From a virus, in IMG/VR virus record IMGVR_UViG_3300037488_001116, positions 1-24,603 of that record: a DNA stretch of 24,603 nucleotides, one strand, 5' to 3'. The notes beneath the pieces were generated by a model. It had not been told where the DNA came from. It was given only the letters and a program-made list of their open reading frames with translations, and did not search any database. The translations under genes and the position numbers were made by a program. Every line of letters starts with the position of its first letter. The first letter of the stretch is position 1. This document shows, piece by piece, positions 1 to 9,403 of this stretch.

Positions 1-1
1 T

Positions 2-1165
2 CGTTCTTGGTGGTCATTGTTTGTCCCTAGAAATCTGTTTATTCCAATACGCTTTGCCAATATTCTCAAATCTCCAAATACAAAAGCAAGAGACATGTTT
101 GGTGGAAGAGGAATATTTACAATTTCGCCAAATTATTGGAGAACTTGGTATGGAAATGAATTTGCAAGTTGGATAAATCCAGATAAGATAAATTTAGAAT
201 CTTTAGTAGCCGAAAAGGCTCCAGATTTGAATTTCCTTATAGATGATCATGATGTGGTCGCGGGTGAAGTTCAAAAAACCTATATTTCTGCCCACAAAGA
301 TCCAAATGTACATGGTTCTGGGTATTTTAGAGATTCGTTGATGTATTATCTGGCAGGAAATTATAATCTATACAGACCAGGATTAGTCAAGACTGAACTA
401 TGGCAATGGGATTTGAGTGGAGAAAGTGATTATGGATTGATCACTCCACCAGTAGATACTGAATATGAACCATTTGACCGAAACTTCTCTGTACAGTTTG
501 TGGTTCATGGTAAGGGAATCCGAACATGTAAGGATATTGGATTGGAATGCGTGAATCCAAGTGCCATTCAGAATGGTCCTGTTCTTTCTGCTAGTGGATG
601 TACTGCAAGTCCATATTGTAATTGCCCAGCGCAGTATAATATACCAATAGAAGCAGAACCAACATATCTTGAAATTCAAAAATTATATAATGAAATAAAT
701 GAATGCGCCCTGATAGAAAATGTAATGGGTAAAGATTACTTAGGTTGCGATTATAAAGATCCAAATTTACATTGTAGTTGTAATTGCCCAGAGCAAGGAA
801 AACTTTATAATTCGTTTAATGCTATGACCAAAACATATGCAACTTTCTGGAACACTCCACCAGGAGTTCCTCTACAACGAAATGCGGAAATGGTACAATT
901 AGAATCGCAAAAATTAAGACTAAACATATATCCAAATCCAAAGGTTAAAATTGGAAAGATTGTGGAGATATTTGATATAAATGACATACCAGAAAATACC
1001 AAATACAAATATAAATCAATTTCTGGAAGATGGATGGTATATGAAATTTTCCACAGAATGACTCCTTCTTCATATTCTATGGAAATTATATTGGTTAGAG
1101 ATTCACTACCGTTTGATCCAGAGGAAGCACAAGCACCTACAAAAATATTGGACGCTAATAATTAA
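2..1165 (+). CDS. Baseplate hub protein, gp27-like (5' end outside window)
   Basis: The reading frame is open to the left edge of the window, so the gene starts upstream; 387 residues are visible. The last ~90 residues (LRLNIYPNPKVKIGKIVEIF, then SGRWMVYEIFHRMTP and SMEIILVRDSL) resemble the C-terminal part of T4 gp27, where a short barrel domain ends in a 'FYVDEVIHELS...HLYMFTNA' strand pair. T4 gp27 is a trimeric hub joining the gp5 spike to the tail tube. The match is from memory of the T4 sequence and is remote. A cysteine-rich stretch (about 595-800) with CNCP and CSCNCP motifs has no T4 counterpart. Gene 25 follows after 11 bases. The visible part already equals full-length T4 gp27 (391 aa), so this homologue is longer. 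It could also be another hub-associated structural protein. It is structural with good confidence, gp27-like with moderate confidence. Confidence 0.5.
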   Translation, partial: RSWWSLFVPRNLFIPIRFANILKSPNTKARDMFGGRGIFTISPNYWRTWYGNEFASWINPDKINLESLVAEKAPDLNFLIDDHDVVAGEVQKTYISAHKDPNVHGSGYFRDSLMYYLAGNYNLYRPGLVKTELWQWDLSGESDYGLITPPVDTEYEPFDRNFSVQFVVHGKGIRTCKDIGLECVNPSAIQNGPVLSASGCTASPYCNCPAQYNIPIEAEPTYLEIQKLYNEINECALIENVMGKDYLGCDYKDPNLHCSCNCPEQGKLYNSFNAMTKTYATFWNTPPGVPLQRNAEMVQLESQKLRLNIYPNPKVKIGKIVEIFDINDIPENTKYKYKSISGRWMVYEIFHRMTPSSYSMEIILVRDSLPFDPEEAQAPTKILDANN

Positions 1166-1176
1166 TAAATAATAAT

Positions 1177-1569
1177 ATGATTAGTACCAGACCAAATTAT
1201 ACAGATTTACCATTTTTTCTTTCAAAAAATGCATTTACTGGAGACTTAAATACAGTAAAGGATCTTTCCGCAATTCGGCAAGCTCTTAAAAATTTGGTTA
1301 TGAGTGATAATGGAGAAAGACCATTTAATTATGATTTTGGTTGTGGATTTTATAAAACTATTTTTGAAAACTATACAATGGAACTTATGATGGATATTCA
1401 ACAAAAAGTATCCAGCAATATACGAATGTTTGAGCAAAGAGTGATTATCAATAATATAAGAGTTGTTGATGCCCCAAAGCAAAATGCAATAAATGTTTAT
1501 ATTGATTTTGGTCTGCCAGATGTTAATATTCAAGACACAATAAGTATAGCACTAACAAGGACAAGATAA
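1177..1569 (+). CDS. 25: Baseplate wedge protein gp25 (GPW/gp25 family)
   Basis: The product is 130 residues against 132 in T4 gp25. The hallmark is visible: an N-terminal 'DLSAIRQALKNLVMSDNGERPF' stretch followed by YDFGCGFY, matching 'RSIKNSLLGIITTRKGSRPFDPEFGC' in T4. This part of the fold is also found in lysozyme-like wedge proteins of other contractile machines. gp25 sits in the inner baseplate with the gp6 dimer and gp7, and helps start sheath assembly. The ATG has no convincing Shine-Dalgarno sequence; the 11-base leader is almost pure A/T. The stop codon overlaps the next start (TAATG), suggesting coupled translation with gene 6. Confidence 0.93.
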   Translation: MISTRPNYTDLPFFLSKNAFTGDLNTVKDLSAIRQALKNLVMSDNGERPFNYDFGCGFYKTIFENYTMELMMDIQQKVSSNIRMFEQRVIINNIRVVDAPKQNAINVYIDFGLPDVNIQDTISIALTRTR

Positions 1570-3341
1570 TGGCAACAAATAGCAACACACCAACAACACT
1601 TGGAAGTCTTGAGTTTTCCGAGATTAAGAAAAATCTAACAAGTTATTTGAAGAACCAATCTGTATTTTCTGGATATAATTTTGAAGGAAGTGCGTTACAG
1701 TCTGTCATTGATTTATTGGCATATAATACTTTTTATTATGCGTATTATGCCAACATGATCAATGCGGAAGCATTTTTAGACAGTGCTCAAAAAGAAGATT
1801 CTATAATTTCTCTTTGTAAACCTCTTGGATATACAGTTCCTGCTAGAACTTCCTCACGCGCATCTATACTTGTTTCTGGATTGTCTGGAGTAAATACAAT
1901 TGCATCAGGAACTGTATTCCGTGTTTCAGATTCTAATGGAACTTCATATAACTTCTACACCTTAGAGGATATTCCAGTAGTAGATGGTCTTGCTTCTGCT
2001 TTTAATGTATATGAAGGAATAAATTATATTTCATTTGATGCTCTTGCAAATTTTGACTATGAAAATCAAAAAATAGCAATTGCTGCTACAACTGTAGATC
2101 TTGATACTGTTCAAGTTACAACAACAGATGAACTTGGAGTTGTTCAAGTCTGGAGCAAAGTAGGAAATATTGGATATACTTCCAGAATAAATGAAAATAT
2201 CTACTTTATAGAAAGAACAAGTACTGGATTTGCGATTCTATTTGGATCCGTGAATTCAGTTGGAAAATCAATAGATTCTACCATAGAAAAATTAAATGTT
2301 CGTTACTTGACCTGTAATGGTTCTGCTCCGAATAGTCTTTCTGCATTTTCTTCCCCAACACTTAATGGTGTTGTTCAAGCGGTAAGTCAATCTTTTGGTG
2401 GTAAATCAAATCCAGATCTTGATGAAGTTCGTTTTATTGCTCCAAAATGGTTTGCTGCTCAAGAACGAGCAGTCACAGTCAATGACTATAAAGCATTGCT
2501 TCTGCAATCTGGGTATTTTGATTCTGATCAACAATTTAATGTATTTGGTGGTCAAGATCTGATACCACCAAAATATGGAAGAGTATTTATCAGCGCAAAT
2601 CTACAAGTTGGAAATGAAGGCGATGATGAAAAAATAAGAGACATCATGAGTTTTCTCAAGGAGCGTAGCGTAATTACAATCTTCCCTGAATATGTAATAA
2701 CTGAAGCATTAAATGTATATACTGATTTTTTCTTTGGATTGGGACCAAACACGACAAACGACGCAAAGACACGAACCAGTTTATTGGGATCGATTAAATC
2801 TTTATTCAAAGCAAACTACAGTGTAACTGGAAAATTCAATGTTTCATTTAGCGCATCGGATTTCATCTCTTTATTGAGAGGAAACTCAAGTACAGATATA
2901 AGCAACATTATTATTTCTCCTGATAATTTTACAAATTATGTAAGAGAGACTTTAGTTGCAGATAAAGAATATCTGTTTAACTTGGGAAATGAATTATATC
3001 TTCAACCAGGCGCTCCTGTGAATATCACGGAACCATTTGATACAGCACTGAACGCAGCTGCAGCTGGAACTAAATCCGTGCTAAAAATGTCAGTAAGTTC
3101 AAATTCATCCAAAAACAATAAAACAAATCTTCAGTTATATCACATAAATCAAACAACTGGAGAAGAAACTTTTGTTCCTGGAGATTATGGATATTTTATA
3201 GCAAACCAAGGTGTCATATCAATCAATAAAGGTTTGATATCAACAACAGCAATAATGAATGTCGTATTCGCGAAAAAGAGTTTTAATATAAAGTTCAATA
3301 ACTTAGTAACTTTTGATTATAATACGGTAGCAATAGTCTAA
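1569..3341 (+). CDS. 6: Baseplate wedge protein gp6 (baseplate J-like)
   Basis: The product is 590 residues (T4 gp6 is 660). The N-terminus has the usual 'YLKNQSVFSGYNFEGSA...DLLAYNTFY' helical region and 'A.KEDSIISLCKPLGY'. Near residue 295 the signature AAQERAVTVNDYKALL appears; this is the conserved 'aqdRAVTxxDY' motif of the gp6/baseplate J family. gp6 dimers form the continuous inner ring of the baseplate and hold the six wedges together. AAGGA (1557-1561) lies 7 bases before the ATG, which overlaps the gene 25 stop. The next gene overlaps this stop in the same TAATG way. No anomaly in codon use was seen. Confidence 0.92.
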   Translation: MATNSNTPTTLGSLEFSEIKKNLTSYLKNQSVFSGYNFEGSALQSVIDLLAYNTFYYAYYANMINAEAFLDSAQKEDSIISLCKPLGYTVPARTSSRASILVSGLSGVNTIASGTVFRVSDSNGTSYNFYTLEDIPVVDGLASAFNVYEGINYISFDALANFDYENQKIAIAATTVDLDTVQVTTTDELGVVQVWSKVGNIGYTSRINENIYFIERTSTGFAILFGSVNSVGKSIDSTIEKLNVRYLTCNGSAPNSLSAFSSPTLNGVVQAVSQSFGGKSNPDLDEVRFIAPKWFAAQERAVTVNDYKALLLQSGYFDSDQQFNVFGGQDLIPPKYGRVFISANLQVGNEGDDEKIRDIMSFLKERSVITIFPEYVITEALNVYTDFFFGLGPNTTNDAKTRTSLLGSIKSLFKANYSVTGKFNVSFSASDFISLLRGNSSTDISNIIISPDNFTNYVRETLVADKEYLFNLGNELYLQPGAPVNITEPFDTALNAAAAGTKSVLKMSVSSNSSKNNKTNLQLYHINQTTGEETFVPGDYGYFIANQGVISINKGLISTTAIMNVVFAKKSFNIKFNNLVTFDYNTVAIV

Positions 3342-4480
3342 TGTTATCATCCTCACTAAACAAAAAAGTAGTAACTGTAGATAATAGTCTTGCTAGATTG
3401 TATGACACAATCAGTGAACTGAATTCTACTTTATTTAATAGTGTTTGTCCAACGAATCACGATATAACTAATCAAATACCATTGTGGGTTATATTTGAAA
3501 AAGAAAATAGAATATCTAATGGCAATAGTGGATTAAATCTTTATGATTTCCTTCAAAAATATTATGATTGGTTATATTGTGATGAAACTGCTGGAGCACA
3601 ATATGAATTGTCCAAAAGATTATTAGATATAGTTGATGTTGAAAAAACTAGGAGTAAGTTTCTAGAGCGTTTAGCAGGTATATACGCAACTGGATTTGAT
3701 GTAAATTCTCTAGAATCGTATGGTGGTCTGGTTCGCGAAGAAAACTTAAGAAAATTCATAAAAGGAATCAGAAGAACATTCTATCACAAGAAAACGACTG
3801 AAGATGGTATTCGTTATTTCTTTCAGACTCTATATGGAGTTGATGAAGAAGACATACAGATACAGGTTCCAAAAGAATTTATACTCAGACTGAATGGTGG
3901 AAAATTCTCAGATCCTAATTTTCTTTTCTCTGGTCAAACTGGAGGGTATACTGCTACAAATGCCTTAAGTGGAAGTTATCTCAATGGATCGCGGTTGCAA
4001 GATGGAAATTGGATTCAAGATTGGTCATATCTACTGAAGGTTGGAATTTCCTCCTCCAAGTATAAAGAAAATTATCTTGATATCGCTCATCCTGCTGGAT
4101 TGAAAGTAGTTTTTGAAAAAACACTCGCAGATTATCAAGGTCCAACATTTGACGATAATGTTGCTACAATTTGCGATTCCGCGTATCTTAGAAATTATGC
4201 TCCGTATGGAATTTCTTTCAATTATTCATCATCTGGAGCAACATCATCAAATACTTACTGGTCTACTGTCTCTGGATTGACACTCATAGGTCTTGCTAGA
4301 AATACTGGTTGCTGTGGGGCAAGTTATTCTGGGTTCACTGGAACTAGTCATGTATTTCCAAACTGGTCTGGGCAATATTCTACAAGTAATTTTAAGGACA
4401 TATATATCAGCACAATGTTTGAATTGTGCTATCCGACAGAATCTGGGGGATCTCCGAATTCTGGGTATGTTTGTAGTTAA
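3341..4480 (+). CDS. 7: Short baseplate wedge protein gp7-like (core domain only)
   Basis: The product is 379 residues, against 1032 in T4 gp7. The middle, LYDFLQKYYDWLYCDE...AGIYATGFDVNS...RKFIKGIRRTFYHKKTTEDGIRYFFQTLYGVDEEDIQI, aligns by eye with T4 gp7 near residue 700 ('FEAFCEAYIQYLSDG...YDFYSTKGIEASYKFLFKVLYNEEVEIEI'). DIAHPAGLKVVFE matches T4 'RFVHPVGFGFIAI'. The long N-terminal arm of T4 gp7 is absent, leaving the part that clamps gp6 and gp25, as in simpler contractile tails. The C-terminal ~85 residues are Ser/Gly/Thr-rich with a GCCG motif and look like an added surface domain. The position between gp6 and gp8 matches T4 order. The start overlaps the gene 6 stop and no strong ribosome site is seen, so translation is probably coupled. 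Confidence 0.8.
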   Translation: MLSSSLNKKVVTVDNSLARLYDTISELNSTLFNSVCPTNHDITNQIPLWVIFEKENRISNGNSGLNLYDFLQKYYDWLYCDETAGAQYELSKRLLDIVDVEKTRSKFLERLAGIYATGFDVNSLESYGGLVREENLRKFIKGIRRTFYHKKTTEDGIRYFFQTLYGVDEEDIQIQVPKEFILRLNGGKFSDPNFLFSGQTGGYTATNALSGSYLNGSRLQDGNWIQDWSYLLKVGISSSKYKENYLDIAHPAGLKVVFEKTLADYQGPTFDDNVATICDSAYLRNYAPYGISFNYSSSGATSSNTYWSTVSGLTLIGLARNTGCCGASYSGFTGTSHVFPNWSGQYSTSNFKDIYISTMFELCYPTESGGSPNSGYVCS

Positions 4481-4492
4481 TTAGGAATTAAA

Positions 4493-6247
4493 ATGAGCAC
4501 TAAAAGCATAAATGTTAAAAACTTTGTAAAAGACGCTGGAGTAAAAAACCAACTCTTTGTCTTTGCTGGGTATAATCCAAATGTTTCGGTTTCTGAAGCA
4601 AATCAGAGTTCTATTGATCTTTGGAATTATTCTGATTTTTCTGTTCGTATTGGTAAACCAAATGTAATGCCCGTTGTGCCAAATGTAAAATGGAGTCAAT
4701 CAAAACCATATACGCCATGGTCATCAGTCAACCCAAACTCTGGTAATTTTTATGCTTTAAATGAACAAAATGGATATGTGTATCTGTGTGTCAGTGACAA
4801 TTTATCAAATCGTACAGATCATAATGGAACCGTGGTTTCTAATGTAAGACCAACCCACTCAGCAGGAATTGAAAGATATTCTGATGGATTTGCGTGGAAA
4901 CCCTTATATAAGATCACTCCTTCTTTGGAAAAATTTGTATCAAATTCGTGGTTGCCAGTTGTGTCTTTTGAATTTTTTGATGCATCAACTCAAGATACAT
5001 TTGGAAAGTTGACAAAGGCATTTTGCAGTCCAAGTTCACCTAGCAATATAGGTCAATGCGCTTTATATGCGAAGATCGCTTTGAATCAAGATGACGATGC
5101 AACAGTCATTGAATATGAAAAAGGAGACTTATTTTGTACGGCAAAAGATTTGTCATGCGCTCAATGTTATTATTTAACGGTAAATGACGATAAATATGAA
5201 TCCGTATACTACGAAGATGGCGAAACAGTCCCACAAACAAAACAAATACTTGACAATTATGATTTAATTTCATCGTATATTGATACGGGGGAAATAAGTC
5301 CATCTTCTCCTTATTATTATTTGTATCAAATAAATGCTAATGACAATTTAAATGAAGGTGGTGTTGTATCTGCCTTTATTGATCTTTCTGGATTTAGTAC
5401 ATCTCAATTAATTACAACATCTTCAAATCCAGAATTTGCAATTACTAGTAATAGTGGGTATGGCGCACGCATTAGATTACGCACCACCATCAATAATGGT
5501 TCATACATCATATCTGGAATTGAAGTATTGGAAGGTGGGTATTACTATAAAGATATTACTTTAGAAATGGATCCAAATAGCATTTCAATTGATTCTGATA
5601 TGTTGGTTTCTGCTATACAAGTTAATCTAGACACAATAGATGGTTTAGGATTTGATCCAGTTGATGTATTGAACGCACAACATGTAATGGTAGATGCTAG
5701 AATAGAAAAGAAAACAATAAATGATGCAACAAGTATTATACTTCCAGATAAATTGAATTTTTTTGGTCTTGTTCAAAATCCATCATCTACAGTTGGAACA
5801 AATATAATCACATCTGGATCTAATAAAAATCAAAAGTTAGATATTGTCTACAGAACAACTATATTGGCAGAAGTATCTACAGACACATCAATAACTCTTC
5901 CAACAACAGATAACATATACAACACGCAGGGAGTAAATTCAACAAATCCCAGTGTAACATCAAGTACAACAAATGATGTTTTTATTGGTGGTGTAGGAGG
6001 TATCAATGAAGGTGGAGTGGCATCTTTTTATATCGCAAGCGAATTAAAAAATGTAGCATATGCTAAAGCAAATTCATTGGTTGGAGTCACCCTGGCAAAT
6101 AATGTAACTATTACGGCAGTATACCAACAACCAGAATTTATTCAATATACTGGTAAAATTCTGTCAGTTAAGAAACTAAATACAGATCTGCCAATAAGTG
6201 ATGTGGATTCTGTAATTATTCGTATAAATATGATAAAGGGAATGTAA
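4493..6247 (+). CDS. 8: Baseplate wedge protein gp8-like, enlarged
   Basis: The product is 584 residues; T4 gp8 is 334. The N-terminal ~170 residues carry the family features: SSIDLWNYSDFSVRIGKPNVMPVVPNVKW, NGYVYLCVSDN and RYSDGFAWKPLYKITPS, matching T4 'VTDMWTHMMGTVKVLPSMLDAVIPRRDW', 'WLVYRCLDV' and 'PGDGYVWEYLFEIPP'. gp8 dimers are peripheral wedge components that in T4 contact gp7, gp10 and gp6. The rest is longer than in T4. It includes a cysteine-bearing insertion (about residues 180-230: FCSP, QCALY, LFCTAKDLSCAQCYY) and a Thr/Ser/Asn-rich beta-type region. AGGA at 4483-4486 lies 6 bases before the ATG. The last codons contain a late promoter for the next gene. Confidence 0.83.
   Translation: MSTKSINVKNFVKDAGVKNQLFVFAGYNPNVSVSEANQSSIDLWNYSDFSVRIGKPNVMPVVPNVKWSQSKPYTPWSSVNPNSGNFYALNEQNGYVYLCVSDNLSNRTDHNGTVVSNVRPTHSAGIERYSDGFAWKPLYKITPSLEKFVSNSWLPVVSFEFFDASTQDTFGKLTKAFCSPSSPSNIGQCALYAKIALNQDDDATVIEYEKGDLFCTAKDLSCAQCYYLTVNDDKYESVYYEDGETVPQTKQILDNYDLISSYIDTGEISPSSPYYYLYQINANDNLNEGGVVSAFIDLSGFSTSQLITTSSNPEFAITSNSGYGARIRLRTTINNGSYIISGIEVLEGGYYYKDITLEMDPNSISIDSDMLVSAIQVNLDTIDGLGFDPVDVLNAQHVMVDARIEKKTINDATSIILPDKLNFFGLVQNPSSTVGTNIITSGSNKNQKLDIVYRTTILAEVSTDTSITLPTTDNIYNTQGVNSTNPSVTSSTTNDVFIGGVGGINEGGVASFYIASELKNVAYAKANSLVGVTLANNVTITAVYQQPEFIQYTGKILSVKKLNTDLPISDVDSVIIRINMIKGM
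6223..6230 (+). promoter_or_regulatory. T4-type late promoter element
   Basis: Exact TATAAATA, the consensus recognised in T4 by RNA polymerase carrying sigma gp55 with the gp45 clamp. It lies in the last codons of the gp8-like gene, 18 bases before the ATG at 6249. With T4 spacing transcription would start near 6236, leaving a leader of about 13 bases that still contains AGGGA. It is one of only two exact + strand copies found by eye in the window; the other has the same spacing to gene 13. Confidence 0.65.
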
Positions 6248-6248
6248 C

Positions 6249-6983
6249 ATGCCACAAAGTCCTCTAGGTTCAGATTTACCCCTAAGCGGTTCACCATACC
6301 ACAGTAGAGTATCTTCACACTATGGAAGTGAAGATAAGAATTACTATATGGTGGCATTTACCCCTGGATACGCTTTACAAGCATCAGAACTCAATGAAGT
6401 TCAAGAATTATTCTTTCTGAATCAAAATCTAACGCAAAGAATGAATAGTAATTGGTCCGCAACTGGTTACAGTGATCCATTTTGGGAAGGGTTGATTCCA
6501 CTACAATCAAATGGATGTACAGCATCTACTCCAATTATCGCTCCCAGTATAGGCACTACTGTTAATAATGCAACTACAAATGTGACTTTTAATGCTGGTT
6601 GGTATCTTTGGACAGAATATTCAAGCAAATTGAGTTTTTGGATATATTTAAGTAGTACATTACGAAGAACAGTAGAAACTACTGCTGCGAGTGGAGTAGG
6701 CACATTTTATATTGGTCTTGATGGATCAACCAATCAAATAAATTGCTGTCCATCAGCAGAATGCTCAGATACTCAAGATCCAACACTTAGAGACAATTCT
6801 AGAGATGGAAGCACCAGTAATTCTTACTTTACTTGTGGTGCTGCAAGATTGGGAATAACTTTTGGATCAACTCCAGAAATACGAAATGCGATTGCTTCTA
6901 ATTTTTATCCAATATTTAAATTTAGCATAAATGGTGCTACGGCAACAGTCAAATTCATGGACGATCAACAAGTTTCAACCTAA
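6249..6983 (+). CDS. Virion structural protein with DUF4815-like N-terminus
   Basis: The product is 244 residues. Residues 20-65 read YHSRVSSHYGSEDKNYYMVAF, then TPGYALQASELNEVQELFFLNQNL. This fits the 'NYYRVLFKPGxxVQARELTQLQxxLQNQ' opening of DUF4815 proteins, which are virion proteins near the baseplate in many T4-like phages of marine hosts. The remainder is beta-rich, with GCTAS (near residue 92) and a NCCPSAECSDT cysteine cluster near residue 163. It is much shorter than typical DUF4815 proteins, so it is probably an adaptor between wedge and fibre. AAGGGA (6236-6241) lies 7 bases before the ATG, only one base after the preceding stop, and a late promoter lies just upstream. The exact role is unknown. 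Confidence 0.6.
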   Translation: MPQSPLGSDLPLSGSPYHSRVSSHYGSEDKNYYMVAFTPGYALQASELNEVQELFFLNQNLTQRMNSNWSATGYSDPFWEGLIPLQSNGCTASTPIIAPSIGTTVNNATTNVTFNAGWYLWTEYSSKLSFWIYLSSTLRRTVETTAASGVGTFYIGLDGSTNQINCCPSAECSDTQDPTLRDNSRDGSTSNSYFTCGAARLGITFGSTPEIRNAIASNFYPIFKFSINGATATVKFMDDQQVST

Positions 6984-6998
6984 GCGGATTAACTACAA

Positions 6999-9392
6999 AT
7001 GGCATTTAATACTAGTATTTCAAATTTAACGGGAACTTCTACCTTTTACGATTGGTATCAAAAAGAAAATAATGAAATTATTTCAAAATTAAATCTTGCC
7101 CAAATCTCAAGTATTACTGGTGGAGATGGTATTCTTGTTGGGTTAAGCGCATCTAGTGGTCTTGCTACTCTTTCCATTGGTGGAACATCTGGAAATATAG
7201 CAGCAGGATTAACTTTTAGTGGTTCAATTTCTTTCTTAGGTGAAACAGTATTTCCAAATATTTCCTATAAAATTACAGGAGTTACTACAGGAACTTCTGG
7301 ATACACTTTTGGTAACATAGTCAGAATCACATCAACTGGTTATACTCTCGCAAAGGCAAACGGTGCAGATAGTGCTGAAGTTGTAGGTGTGATTTCTTCA
7401 ATGAATCCATCATATTCTGTAGTTTCTCTTTCTGGTAAGATAGATGGAAACTTTACCACCGTTGCTGGTGGAACTCTATCCCCAGGTTGTGTATATTTCT
7501 TGGATGGTCAAACTGCTGGATTTCTAACAACCACTGAACCAACTACAATTGGATATGTTTCAAAACCAGTCATGATTGGTATTGGCGAAACAGCAGGAAT
7601 GATTGTTCAGTATCGTGGAAACTTTTTAAATGCAACATCTTCTGGATCTGGGTTTTCTGGGTCAAATATCATTTATGTTGCATTTCCAAAAAGTCCAGAT
7701 CCAACACTTCTTGGATTTACATTAGGCACATTCCTCTCATATGCACCACATGTCGCAGGAGCATCTGCATCCGTAAATGGTGCAACATTCTTTAACCAAG
7801 TATTGGCAGATACTGGCAGAACTGCATTAAATAAAGGTTGGTTCATTAGCGGAAGTAAGAACTTTATCAGTAGATTATATACTCCAGGAACTCCATTCTA
7901 TAATCTGCCATGGGAAGATGATTTTGTTGTTGGAATGATTCAAGGTATGGTAACCACTGGTAGTGCATTCGTTTACGAAATTGCAACTAAAGGATATTCA
8001 ACCGTAGTTCCTCTTGGAGTTAGTTCACGCAATCCAAACGATGGTATATATTATCTTGCTGGAACCACATATACAGTTGCTGCTCTAGGCGTTACTGGAC
8101 AACTAACATTAGGTGCTACATCTAGCAATTCTGCATATCAACCAGTTTATCAACTTGGTCGTAACTTTATAAATGGAGTGCCTAGACCTTCAAATTTCTA
8201 TGTGGATATTCGTCCACTGATGAATAGTCCAATTACAAGTTCACATAGATCTACTGCGGTTCCAGAAACTCTTACCAATGGATCAAACACAACATACAAT
8301 GGAGATTTCTCCATATGGCAAAGAGATGCTGGAAATAAATCTGGAGCATATACGACATATGGTGATGTTTACTTTGCCGATGGATGGATTCGTAGACAAT
8401 CTGGATTTGTAGCAACTAATACAAGTTCACAAAATCTACAAAAACAAACATTTGACAAGACAGATACAAGTGTTGAAGGAACTCCAACAAATTATATTGA
8501 TATTAAATGTTTAGAAGATCTTGCAAGCACATTAAGCACAACAACATCAAATCCTGTATATTCTATTGGTCATGTTGTTGATGGAATCAATACTTTTAGT
8601 AATACTGCAATAACGGTAAGTTTCTATGCCAAGACAGCAGTGTATGATAACAATTTCAAAATAAATGTGTATTTTGGACGATATGGAAATGGTGCTCTTG
8701 TTGAGAAGAATATCATTGGACAGATAACTCCACAATCAAATTGGACTAAGCATACACTCAATTATAATGTTCCAGCATATACAGATGCAACAAGTTATTC
8801 AAATGATTATGTTGAAATTGGTTTGGATTTGAATCCATTGATTCGCACTGCGTATACCAGTGCAATCCCATCTGGCAACAATGTAACTATTAGTGTTGCA
8901 TCAATGTGTGTGTATCCAGGATCATTTACTGCTCCTCCACATATGTTCATGACAACTACAGAGAAATTAAAAATAGCACAGAAATATTATTACACAACAT
9001 ATTCTGATTCACAGACTGTCGGATCCCAAACAATGTCAAGTCGAAGTGAACCCGAATTGAACACTTATAGTTTTACAATACTTCCAAATGCTCAATTTTC
9101 TGTATTTAAGTTACCAACTAAAATGAGAGCAAATCCAACTGTAACTGTATATTCGCCATCTAGCGGGACGGCGAATGAAATGTTTAATTATACTTTTGGA
9201 AATGACTTAAGAAATGCTGCGGGGTCAAGGGGGTACAATGGATCAGTTCGTACAGCACCTCTGGGAACACAAACAACATCCACATCATCCGATAATCCCG
9301 CAACAAATGTTAGATTGAATGTAAATTCTGGTGCAGTGTTTTACGATGTAGTCAATTGCAATGTAGTAGTAGATTCAAGTTATCCAATTTAA
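6999..9392 (+). CDS. Tail fibre/baseplate fibre protein with NGxFxxWQR-type domain
   Basis: The product is 797 residues. The N-terminus (STFYDWYQKENNEIISKLNLAQ) has the 'W..xTNxIIxxLN' pattern common at the start of structural proteins in marine T4-like phages, probably a virion attachment segment. Residues ~95-205 form a beta-domain (SGYTFGNIVRITSTGYTLAKA...MIVQYRGNFL) that recurs in the next gene. From residue ~433 NGDFSIWQRDAG...VYFADGWIRRQSG opens a domain seen in many phage tail proteins ('NGxFxxWQRG...YxADxW'), followed by a jelly-roll-like, possibly sugar-binding region to the C-terminus. A receptor-binding role is inferred. No clear Shine-Dalgarno precedes the ATG; the 15-base leader follows the previous stop. 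Confidence 0.7.
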   Translation: MAFNTSISNLTGTSTFYDWYQKENNEIISKLNLAQISSITGGDGILVGLSASSGLATLSIGGTSGNIAAGLTFSGSISFLGETVFPNISYKITGVTTGTSGYTFGNIVRITSTGYTLAKANGADSAEVVGVISSMNPSYSVVSLSGKIDGNFTTVAGGTLSPGCVYFLDGQTAGFLTTTEPTTIGYVSKPVMIGIGETAGMIVQYRGNFLNATSSGSGFSGSNIIYVAFPKSPDPTLLGFTLGTFLSYAPHVAGASASVNGATFFNQVLADTGRTALNKGWFISGSKNFISRLYTPGTPFYNLPWEDDFVVGMIQGMVTTGSAFVYEIATKGYSTVVPLGVSSRNPNDGIYYLAGTTYTVAALGVTGQLTLGATSSNSAYQPVYQLGRNFINGVPRPSNFYVDIRPLMNSPITSSHRSTAVPETLTNGSNTTYNGDFSIWQRDAGNKSGAYTTYGDVYFADGWIRRQSGFVATNTSSQNLQKQTFDKTDTSVEGTPTNYIDIKCLEDLASTLSTTTSNPVYSIGHVVDGINTFSNTAITVSFYAKTAVYDNNFKINVYFGRYGNGALVEKNIIGQITPQSNWTKHTLNYNVPAYTDATSYSNDYVEIGLDLNPLIRTAYTSAIPSGNNVTISVASMCVYPGSFTAPPHMFMTTTEKLKIAQKYYYTTYSDSQTVGSQTMSSRSEPELNTYSFTILPNAQFSVFKLPTKMRANPTVTVYSPSSGTANEMFNYTFGNDLRNAAGSRGYNGSVRTAPLGTQTTSTSSDNPATNVRLNVNSGAVFYDVVNCNVVVDSSYPI

Positions 9393-9403
9393 TGGAGAAA
9401 TAA

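Noticed and set aside
1164-1171. AATAAATA just upstream of gene 25 as a late promoter
   Set aside because: It matches seven of eight bases, but T4 spacing would start the transcript at the ATG itself, leaving no leader. The gap is simply A/T-rich.
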